Shown here: piece by piece, positions 1-6,600 of the stretch
Position numbering within the stretch: the stretch's first letter is position 1
Layout: each line of letters opens with the position of its first letter
Assembly (NCBI GenBank): GCA_021814085.1
Contig: JAKAJA010000036.1
Span: 1 to 10,353, forward strand
Direction of reading: 5' to 3'
DNA: 10,353 nucleotides
DNA from: Acidobacteriota bacterium
GTDB lineage: Bacteria; Acidobacteriota; UBA4820; DSQY01
Notes under the pieces: generated by a model
What the model saw: only the letters and a program-made list of their open reading frames with translations
Told to the model about the DNA's origin: nothing
Databases searched by the model: none
Made by a program: the position numbers and the translations under genes

Positions 1-29
1 ATGGTGAGGGCGCGCTGAGATAGGTTCAT
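1..29 (-). CDS. 5' end of a divergent gene (partial, unidentified)
   Basis: Read on the minus strand, an ATG at 29-27 is preceded by GGAGGT (38-33) with a three-base gap. This is one of the two best Shine-Dalgarno matches in the window. The frame stays open to the edge and gives only MNLSQRALT, so no family can be assigned. If real, the gene is transcribed away from the metal transporter, and the 336 bases between the two starts form a shared divergent regulatory region. The call rests on the ribosome binding site and start codon alone; the neighbouring sequence is needed to confirm it. Confidence 0.45.
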
Positions 30-137
30 GCTACCTCCGGAGGATTTGGATCGGGGTCGCCTGGCGGGCCATTCCCCCTCGGCAATTTTGCCATAAGCGA
101 GATGAGAAAGCATCCCTCTCCATAACCGGCTGGAATG

Positions 138-242
138 CTGTCATCGCGAAGGGCCAAACGCACCGTGGCGATCCCACCCCCAGGTCGGACTGGAACATGG
201 AGCGAGCCTGCCGCGGTCGCTCCGCTCCCTCGCAGTGACAGG
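138..242. repeat. Interspersed palindromic repeat, copy 1
   Basis: This copy starts CTGTCATCGCGA and ends TCGCAGTGACAGG, so its outer ends are imperfect inverted repeats of each other. It has two arms. The left arm holds ATCGC (143-147) facing GCGAT (168-172). The right arm holds GCGAG (202-206) facing CTCGC (229-233). The pattern, ends resembling GTCATTGCGAG with inner arms resembling GTGGCGATC and CGCTCGCAATGAC, matches a short repeat I recognise as scattered through many environmental bacterial genomes. There it is often mistranslated as small proteins containing SLRAQRSNL-type strings. It is non-coding, and whether it is a REP-like or MITE-like element cannot be told here. Confidence 0.75.
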
Positions 243-246
243 ATAA

Positions 247-338
247 GTGTCATCGCGAGGCCCGCGCCGCGGGCCGTGGCGATCTCGCTCTTCTTAGGAA
301 GGAAGACGAGATTGCTTCGCTGCGCTCGCAATGACAGG
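247..338. repeat. Interspersed palindromic repeat, copy 2
   Basis: This second copy lies in the same orientation, four bases after copy 1. It again starts GTGTCATCGCGAGG and ends CGCTCGCAATGACAGG. It is the better preserved hairpin former: bases 259-275 are a perfect 8-1-8 palindrome, flanked by ATCGC (252-256) and GCGAT (279-283) with a small internal bulge. The second arm pairs ATTGC (311-315) with GCAAT (328-332). The copy ends 27 bases before the transporter start, so its hairpins would fall in that gene's leader if transcription begins upstream. The copies differ mainly in the inner arm sequence, while the ends are conserved. Confidence 0.78.
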
Positions 339-342
339 GTTG

Positions 343-359
343 ATGTTATGGGATAACAT
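343..359. promoter_or_regulatory. Perfect inverted repeat, candidate operator of the metal transporter gene
   Basis: ATGTTAT-GGG-ATAACAT is a perfect 7-bp inverted repeat with a 3-bp centre, ending six bases before the first ATG of the transporter gene. It is AT-rich in a GC-rich setting and lies outside the upstream palindromic repeats. Dyads of this size placed over a start region are typical binding sites for dimeric repressors, and manganese/iron transporter genes are commonly controlled by MntR/DtxR- or Fur-type metalloregulators. The sequence does not match a consensus I can name, so the regulator is unassigned. A weak RNA hairpin masking the translation start is an alternative. Confidence 0.45.
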
Positions 360-365
360 TGGGTC

Positions 366-1661
366 ATGGGACGTTTCATGGGCACGAACCCCAGCCACAT
401 CCCCGGGGGCCGGTTCTCGGACCTGAGCTTCTCCCGTCTCTTCAACCGCGAACTCCTCAAGTACCTCGGGCCGGGCATCCTCGTGACCGTGGGGTTCATC
501 GATCCCGGCAACTGGGCCACCAACATCGCCGCGGGCTCGGAGTTCAATTACAGCCTCCTCTGGGTCATCACCCTCTCGACCCTCATGCTGATCCTGTTGC
601 AGCACATGGCGGCCCACCTTGGGATCGTCACGGGCGAATGCCTGGCGGAGGCCTGCCGCCGGTGGTTCCCAGGTAAACTCAACATCTGGCTGGGGGGGAC
701 TATCGTGGTCGCGTGCATGGCCACGGCCCTGGCGGAATTCCTGGGCGCCGCATACGGATGCACGATCCTCTTCGGATGGCCCCTGTGGCTCTCGGGCATC
801 CTCTCGGGCTCCCTCGTCCTGGCTCTCGTGGCCGTCCAGAAATACGAGCAGATCGAGCACCTCATCATCGGGTTCGTCTCCATCATCGCATTCTGCTACC
901 TCCTCGAGCTCTGGATGGTGAAGCCCGATTGGGCCATGGCGGCCAGATCCGCCGTCGTTCCCGAACTGGGCTCCAAAACCATCCTCATCGCCATGGCCAT
1001 GCTCGGCGCCGTGGTGATGCCCCACAACCTCTACCTGCACTCCGAAGTGATCCAAAAGCGCAACTGGGTCGCCACGGACCCCCGGCGCAAGCGCCAGCTC
1101 CTGAGGTACGAGTTCCTCGATACCCTCCTGGCCATGGGGGCGGGATGGCTCATCAACTGCGCCATGATCGTGGTCGCTGCGGCCGTCTTCTTCCGAAGCG
1201 GCGTCGTGGTGTCGGACATCCTGCAGGCCGCACAGACCCTCCGCCCCCTCGCGGGCGACATGGCGCGCCTCCTCTTCGGCGTCGCCCTCCTGTGCGCGGG
1301 GCTCTCCTCGTCCATCACGGCCTGCCTCGCCGGCGGCACCGTCTTCACGGGGTTCCTCGGGAAGGAGATCGACCCTCAGAAGGTGTGGTTCCGCGCGGGT
1401 GTCCTGCTGACGGCGCTCCCCGCGATCCTGGTCCTGGTACTTACCAAGGACGTCTTCAAGACCCTCATCTGGAGCCAGGTCGCCCTGTCCATGCAGCTTC
1501 CTTTCACGGTCATCCCCCTCATTCTGCTCACTCGAAGCAGGAAAGTGATGGGCGAATACGCCAACAGCGGGCTTGAAAACCTCCTCCTCTACGCCGTGGG
1601 CGGCATCATCCTCCTTCTGAACGGGCTCCTAATCCTGGATTTCTTCGGCGTGAAATTCTGA
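366..1661 (+). CDS. Nramp-family divalent metal transporter (MntH-like)
   Basis: This inner-membrane carrier of 431 residues probably imports Mn2+ or Fe2+. It is hydrophobic throughout, with about eleven membrane segments as expected for Nramp. The metal-site motifs are intact: DPGN at 46-49 in TM1, MPHNLYLHS at 218-226 in TM6 (metal-binding Met218, His220) and SQVALSMQLPF at 370-380 in TM10. The TM3 motif reads ATALAEFLGAA (119-129), where E. coli MntH, as I recall it, has ATDLAEFIGAA, so the conserved Asp is Ala121. The TM9 arginine expected five residues before the Leu-Pro pair is Val346. The family is certain, but substrate and proton coupling are not. The first ATG (366) has little Shine-Dalgarno; the ATG at 378, preceded by GGGACG, is an equally good start and removes four residues. 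The likely operator lies at 343-359. Confidence 0.93.
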   Translation: MGRFMGTNPSHIPGGRFSDLSFSRLFNRELLKYLGPGILVTVGFIDPGNWATNIAAGSEFNYSLLWVITLSTLMLILLQHMAAHLGIVTGECLAEACRRWFPGKLNIWLGGTIVVACMATALAEFLGAAYGCTILFGWPLWLSGILSGSLVLALVAVQKYEQIEHLIIGFVSIIAFCYLLELWMVKPDWAMAARSAVVPELGSKTILIAMAMLGAVVMPHNLYLHSEVIQKRNWVATDPRRKRQLLRYEFLDTLLAMGAGWLINCAMIVVAAAVFFRSGVVVSDILQAAQTLRPLAGDMARLLFGVALLCAGLSSSITACLAGGTVFTGFLGKEIDPQKVWFRAGVLLTALPAILVLVLTKDVFKTLIWSQVALSMQLPFTVIPLILLTRSRKVMGEYANSGLENLLLYAVGGIILLLNGLLILDFFGVKF

Positions 1662-1663
1662 TC

Positions 1664-1683
1664 GATTGCAGTTAGATTGTAGT
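1664..1683. repeat. Short 11-bp-period direct repeat in the transporter-phosphoesterase gap
   Basis: GATTGCAGT (1664-1672) is followed by GATTGTAGT (1675-1683). The two nonamers match at eight of nine bases and are spaced exactly 11 bases apart, about one helical turn. They fill most of the 36-base gap before the phosphoesterase gene. Direct repeats with an 11-bp period are the usual layout for OmpR/PhoB-type response-regulator sites, but the bases do not match the Pho box, and a chance match is possible in so short a stretch. Confidence 0.25.
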
Positions 1684-1697
1684 CTTGAGAGAATGCT

Positions 1698-2450
1698 ATG
1701 CGCACAGTCATCCTCGGCGACGTCCATCTCGGGTCCCCCCTCTGCCGCACGGCCCAGCTTTCGGCCATGCTGGATGAGGTGCACTTCGACCGCCTTATCC
1801 TCAACGGCGACATCTTCGACGACCTCAACTTCAGGCGCCTGAAGGAGCGCCACTGGGCCGTCCTCGACCGGATCCGCAAGCTCGCGGACAAGAAGGAGGT
1901 GGTGTGGATCTGCGGCAACCACGACGGCTCCCAGGCCGCCATGCGGCGCCTCCTCGGAGTCGAGGTGGTCATGGATTACTCCTTCAAGTTCAAGGGCGAG
2001 AAGGTCCTGGTGGTCCACGGCCACGAGTTCGACAAGTTCCACCACGCCACGAGGGGCCTCTCGAAGCTCCGGAACGTTTTCTACGGCTTCGCCCTGTGGT
2101 TCGACGTCCCCAGGAAGACGGCCATCCAGTGGGCCCAACGATCCAGCGCCATCTTCATGAGAGCCGCCAAGCGTGTGAAAGAGAAGGCCGTGCTGAAGGC
2201 AAAGGCCAAGGGGGCCCGCTACGCCGTGGTCGGCCACACCCATCACCGGGAAGTGGACGAGGTGGACGGTGTCCTGTTCTTGAACCCCTCGTCCTGGCTC
2301 ACCTCCCAGCCGGCCTACGTCCTCTTCGACGATTCGAAACCAGTGCCCGAGATGATCGTCCTCGGCCGAAAGCCCCGGCGCCCCCTGGGAGAATCAGTGA
2401 AGCTTAGGGTGAAAATCACTGGGCGCAACGTCTCGCGCAGGATCCGCTGA
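1698..2450 (+). CDS. LpxH-like calcineurin-superfamily metallophosphoesterase
   Basis: This is a soluble 250-residue two-metal phosphoesterase. All five metal-site motifs of the superfamily are present in order: GDVH (7-10), GDIFD (37-41), GNHD (73-76), VHGH (106-109) and GHTHH (179-183). The order and spacing resemble the COG2908 family, which includes the lipid A enzyme UDP-2,3-diacylglucosamine hydrolase LpxH. However, the third motif is GNHD where LpxH, as I recall it, has GNRD, and a basic helical insert lies at about 140-172 (many Lys/Arg/Ala). It is therefore safer to call it an LpxH-like phosphoesterase of unknown substrate. It is not a PPP-type protein phosphatase (no GDxVDRG or GNHE). 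The start puts the first beta strand (MRTVILGD) at the N-terminus, with GAGAG at 1687-1691 as ribosome binding site. It follows the transporter gene by 36 bases and may be co-transcribed with it. Confidence 0.88.
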   Translation: MRTVILGDVHLGSPLCRTAQLSAMLDEVHFDRLILNGDIFDDLNFRRLKERHWAVLDRIRKLADKKEVVWICGNHDGSQAAMRRLLGVEVVMDYSFKFKGEKVLVVHGHEFDKFHHATRGLSKLRNVFYGFALWFDVPRKTAIQWAQRSSAIFMRAAKRVKEKAVLKAKAKGARYAVVGHTHHREVDEVDGVLFLNPSSWLTSQPAYVLFDDSKPVPEMIVLGRKPRRPLGESVKLRVKITGRNVSRRIR

Positions 2451-2503
2451 TCGCGCTGCCGGGCCGCAACCTCCCGCCCCGCCTTTCCTTCCCGCATCCA
2501 AGT

Positions 2504-2519
2504 GGCGCGAGCCCGCGCC
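2504..2519 (+). terminator. GC hairpin between phosphoesterase and kinase genes (weak terminator candidate)
   Basis: GGCGCG (2504-2509) pairs perfectly with CGCGCC (2514-2519) across a four-base loop, 53 bases after the phosphoesterase stop. No T run follows (the next bases are CCTCCTG), so it does not fit a standard intrinsic terminator. It also occupies the place where a -35 box would sit for the TATACT hexamer downstream. It may slow or end read-through, or be chance in GC-rich DNA. Confidence 0.3.
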
Positions 2520-2526
2520 CCTCCTG

Positions 2527-2532
2527 TATACT
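2527..2532 (+). promoter_or_regulatory. Candidate -10 hexamer (TATACT) for the kinase gene
   Basis: TATACT matches the sigma-70 -10 consensus at five of six positions and stands out in an otherwise very GC-rich 100-base gap. TG lies directly before it, one base off the spacing of an extended -10. No TTGACA-like box is present 16-18 bases upstream; that position holds the GC hairpin. Transcription would start near 2539, giving a leader of about 12 bases that just includes the weak ribosome binding site GGGCGGA (2538-2544). Confidence 0.35.
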
Positions 2533-2550
2533 CACCCGGGCGGACCTCTC

Positions 2551-3495
2551 ATGTTCATGAAGAACCAGATGGTGGGCAAGTACCGCATTGATCGGCCCCT
2601 CGGGAACGGGGGCTTCGGTGCCGTCTATCTGGCCGAGGACACGATGATCGGCAAGCGGGTGGCCCTGAAGGTACCCCACCGCCAGAACCAGTCCCTCGAG
2701 GCTCTCGTGGCCGAAGCCAAGCTCATGGCCCCCCTGAGCCATCCCAACATCGTTTCGGTCCTCACGGCCGAGAAGGCGGGCGAAGAAAGCCTCTTTTTCA
2801 TCGTCATGGAGTACGTGGAGGGCGAGTCCCTCGCCGAGCGCCTCACCCGCGACGGCCAACTCGAGGAGGCCCAGGCCGTCCTCTGGTCGGTGCAGATCAC
2901 GGACGCAGTGAGGTACGCCCACTCCAAGAATATCCTCCACCGGGACCTGCGTCCCAGCAACGTCCTCCTCACCCTGGACGGAGCCGCAAAGGTGGTGGAT
3001 TTCTCCATCTCCCGGCTCCTGGAGCGCGACCCGTACGCCTCCACGCGCATCGGCTCCCCGCCCTACATGGCCCCCGAGCACTTCCAGGGACGCGCCACCT
3101 TCGCGTCGGACCTCTACTCCATTGGCGTCATGATGTACGAGATGGTGACCGGCGTCCTCCCCTTCTTCGACCTGAACCCCTCCCGCATCGAGGAGCTGGT
3201 GGCCGCGGGACGGTTCACTCCGCCCAACCTGAAGAACCGCAAGGTCAGCAAGGAATACAGCGACGTGATCCAGAAGGCCATGGCGCGGGACCTGTCCCAG
3301 CGGTACCGCTCCGCGGACGACCTCCTGTCAGACCTCAAGCACCTGCGCGCCGTCCCGCGGCACGAGCGCGAGCTCACCGACATCCGCCAGCGCATCGCCG
3401 CGCGGGAGCAGAAGGCCGAGGGATTCTGCTTCCACTGCAGGCGCCCCCTTCCCAAGCGCGCCACCTCCTGCCCCTTCTGCGGGCAAAAACAGTAA
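2551..3495 (+). CDS. Soluble Hanks-type Ser/Thr protein kinase with C-terminal zinc ribbon
   Basis: The 314-residue protein has a PknB-like kinase domain at about 11-270. Visible motifs are the glycine loop LGNGGFGAV (17-25), VALK with ATP-binding Lys40, the helix-C Glu55, HRDLRPSN (130-137), DFS (150-152) and the APE motif (174-176). Two catalytic motifs deviate. The usual Lys two residues after the HRD Asp-Leu pair is Arg134, and DFG is DFS. The aspartates (Asp132, Asp150) and Asn137 remain, so catalysis is possible but uncertain. A C-terminal zinc ribbon follows, with Cys293-x2-Cys296 and Cys307-x2-Cys310, probably for partner or nucleic-acid contact. There is no membrane helix or extracytoplasmic sensor, unlike classical PknB, so it is cytoplasmic. 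In-frame ATGs at 2557 and 2569 are alternative starts. Substrates are unknown. Confidence 0.92.
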   Translation: MFMKNQMVGKYRIDRPLGNGGFGAVYLAEDTMIGKRVALKVPHRQNQSLEALVAEAKLMAPLSHPNIVSVLTAEKAGEESLFFIVMEYVEGESLAERLTRDGQLEEAQAVLWSVQITDAVRYAHSKNILHRDLRPSNVLLTLDGAAKVVDFSISRLLERDPYASTRIGSPPYMAPEHFQGRATFASDLYSIGVMMYEMVTGVLPFFDLNPSRIEELVAAGRFTPPNLKNRKVSKEYSDVIQKAMARDLSQRYRSADDLLSDLKHLRAVPRHERELTDIRQRIAAREQKAEGFCFHCRRPLPKRATSCPFCGQKQ

Positions 3496-3600
3496 ACCCA
3501 GTTACCACCCCCCTTCAGACCCGCAATTTGTGACCTCAATCACTGGCATTTTTAGTATTTATGCCCTATTGTAGACTCATCTAGTCCCGTTCTGTTGGAC

Positions 3601-3607
3601 GGAGGGG
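3601..3607 (+). promoter_or_regulatory. Strong ribosome binding site of the secreted propeller protein; preceding AT-rich leader
   Basis: GGAGGGG lies six bases before the ATG at 3614 and fixes that start. The gap upstream (3496-3600) is clearly AT-richer than its surroundings from about 3519 onward, as expected for a promoter region. TTGTGA (3528-3533) and TAGACT (3572-3577) resemble -35 and -10 boxes individually, but no pair has correct spacing, so I do not place a promoter. No terminator for the kinase gene is visible in this gap. Confidence 0.6.
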
Positions 3608-3613
3608 TATCCG

Positions 3614-6600
3614 ATGAGAGCCAGACTGCTATTTGCCATAGCGGCTATTACATGGGCACTGGGAACGCAGTATGCGGTTAGAGCCCAGATTCCGGGCGAA
3701 GATTGGACGCGCATCGCCATGCTTGGAATCAACACGCAGTCCGTCGCCCTAAGCCCAAGATACGACCAGGACCACGCGGTATTTGCAGGGACTGTCGGTA
3801 TGGGAGTCTGGTACTCCCTTGACAGCGGGCAAACGTGGACCCAGTCCGCCTCCGTCACGGGAACCGGTACAGATCCAACCTTCACGACGCAGACCATTGC
3901 CGCCCTATTAATCTCTCGAGATTACGCGGTCCCCCCCTCGACAAGTGCCCATCCCACCGTCTACGCCTTATCAAAGAACCTCACCGGAAATGAGGGGAGG
4001 CTCTACCAATCCGCCGACGGGGGCCAGACTTTTTCCCTGAAGATGACGGTTCCGGCTAAAGGGACGTCCTTGGCCATTTCACCCAACTATCCCACCGACG
4101 GTAAGGTCTTCGCCGGTTTTGACGGACTGGGCCTCTTCTACAGCTACGATTGGGGCGCGACCTGGAGCCAAGATCCGGGTCACTTGCACATGTCGCGGCT
4201 CCTCGCCTTGGCCATTTCGCCGAACTTCAGCACGGACGGCCTTCTCTTCGTGGGCGGATATCATTCCGACTATGGCCCCTTCCAGATCTGGAACGGCGTG
4301 GGCCATTGGACCGCATCCAGGTCATCGGGGCTCGGCATTGGCCTTTCAGAGGTGGTCATTTCGCTGACGGCCTATACCTCCAGCCGAATCTGGGCGGGAA
4401 CCGGACCCCTTTCGGGGTCCACCGCCACCTCGGGCCACGGGATGTACTTCACGACCACTCAGGGTTCGGGAAACCCAGGGTGGACGGCGGGGTGCGATGG
4501 GGTCGTGGGATCCGTCCCCACGGTTCCCCCGGTGCTCTCCCTCGCCATCTCCCGCAACTCCTCACCCATGCTCCTGGAGGGCAGAACCGACCAGCTCTTC
4601 CAATCCACGAGCACGCCCAATCCCGGAACGACGTGCGCGGGCACGACACCCCTAACGCTCATCCAGGGCCTCGCCTTCGAGCCCAAGTGGGACGGCTCCA
4701 ACTTCTGCGATATTTTCGTGGCGACGGACGCCGGGCTTTTTAAGAAGACCTGCGCCGTCCCCCTTGCCTTCGCGGGGCCCAGGGCGGTGGACGGCCGTGC
4801 GGTGGCCCTTGCCCGGGCCGGGCACGGGGCCTTTATTGGATCGGCGGGGGCAGGTCTCTTCAAGGCCCAAGCCAGGGACATTGGGACAAGCGGAAACAGG
4901 GTCTGGACCATGGTCGAGTACAACAACTTCCCGAACAAGCTCACGCCAGATATCGTGGCCATCTGCCTCGATCCCAAATACGACGAAACCAGCACGACAT
5001 GCGGAGACGCATCCACCCTCTTCGTGGCCGCGAACTTCCCCAATTCCCCTTCGGACAACGGCGTTTATCGCTCCGTGGACTGGGGCAATACCTGGACAAA
5101 GATCACGGGAGGAGCCTGGCCCAGCGGAACCGTAAACCTTAACGATTTGGCCATCTCTCCGAACTACACCTCCGATTTCATCCTTTTCGCCGCAACCGAC
5201 AGGGGACTTTTCCGCTGGGGCCGGGACGCCTGGATCGACTGCACCAACGACGCGGTCTATCCCGTCTACTACAAGGTCGCTCTGCCTCCGACATACGACG
5301 GATCGGGTGTGGGGACCTTCGACCAGACGATCTTCGCCGCATCGGACGACACCAAGAACGGCCCCGGCCTCTGGTACAGCCGCTCTTCGGGTGCCCCCAC
5401 CAGCTGGATCAGGATAGGCGCCTATTCGGATGGGGTGTGTCCGAACTCGCCGTCCACGATCAGCGGGTTTGCTTTCCCTCACAACTTCGGCCAATCTACG
5501 GGCACGACCAGGGTCTTTGTCTCCAACGCAAGCACATCATGCAAGAGCGTGGATACTTCGCCCTCCTATCCTTGGTACAGTTGGACCTCCGTGAACGATG
5601 GCCTCCCCTCGGCAAATCTGGGCGCCAACGGCATCGCCGCCGATCCCTTCTTCGACGACTACGCTAAGACCCGCATGAATCTCCTTCTCGCCACCCCGCG
5701 CGGGCCCTACTACGGCACCTTCGACCCGGGTGCGAACAAGGTCTCCTGGGGGCGCGCCTCCTATGAATACCCCACCCTATCCGTCGCTTACGATCAGGAC
5801 GGCGGTTCATTCGCCATGGCGGGGGTGACGGCCCCTTACCCGGCAGGCGCATCCGTCACGGGGGGGCTCTTCTCCAATTCGGCGGGGCGGGAATATAAAT
5901 ACGCGTTCAGGGGCTTTAACACGCTTCCCGACGACGTTTTTCAGACCATCGCCCACGTGCGGACACCGAACATCCTGTTCTCCTCTTCTCCCGCCATGGG
6001 CGTCTTCCTCAGCGAGAACAAGGGGCTCAGCTTCAGGCCCTGGAACGCCAGCGGCGCTTGCCCCGTGAGGAGCGCCTACGGGCTGGGCATGATGCAGAAC
6101 CGCTGGACTTCTGGCAACTACGATCTCATATGGGCCGGGGCCAGCGACTCGGGCATCCAGTACCGGTGGACCGGCTACAACGGAGGCACGAGCTACGATC
6201 TCGATTCATGGACCTGGGCCTCAACCAACCTCACGACAGGGCGGTTCGAACGCTTCACTACGATTGGGACGGGCCCTTCCAATCCGGTCTACGCCGCAAG
6301 CCCCACCCGGACCGTAGGCGGCCAGGGCATCTGGGCCACGGTGGACTACTGGAACTGGACCAACACCTCCTCTCCGGGCTCCGATTCGCCCTCGGTCCGG
6401 TTCGGCTACGCTTCCCTCGTCAGTGCCTTGCCCCTTTCCTCAGGGGTCTTGATCTCGGGCCAGACGGTCACCAATACCACATGGAATTACTATTCCATCC
6501 AGGTCCCAGCTGGCACGGCTTCGCTGGTCATTCAGATGACACCGACCTCGGCCGACCCGGACCTCTACGTGCGGTTCGGTGACATTCCCGATATCAGCAA

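Noticed and set aside
138..338. Possible CRISPR-like repeats
   Set aside because: Only two long palindromic units with a four-base gap and no spacers; this is an interspersed repeat, not an array.
26..547. Minus-strand 173-codon reading frame containing SLRAQRSNL-like strings
   Set aside because: Its sequence is largely translation of the palindromic repeats, and it runs into the transporter gene on the opposite strand. It is a well-known type of false protein.
294..1055. Long minus-strand frame opposite the transporter gene
   Set aside because: Acid- and His-rich composition typical of the antisense of a GC-rich membrane-protein gene; it overlaps a gene with clear Nramp motifs.
1698..3495. 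Phosphoesterase and kinase as a kinase-phosphatase signalling pair
   Set aside because: The phosphoesterase motifs are LpxH-like, not PPP or PP2C. A hairpin and a -10-like hexamer separate the two genes, so adjacency alone does not support a pair.
4652..5494. 280-codon minus-strand frame inside the propeller gene
   Set aside because: Shadow frame of high-GC coding DNA. The plus-strand frame carries the signal peptide, the Asp-boxes and a ribosome binding site.
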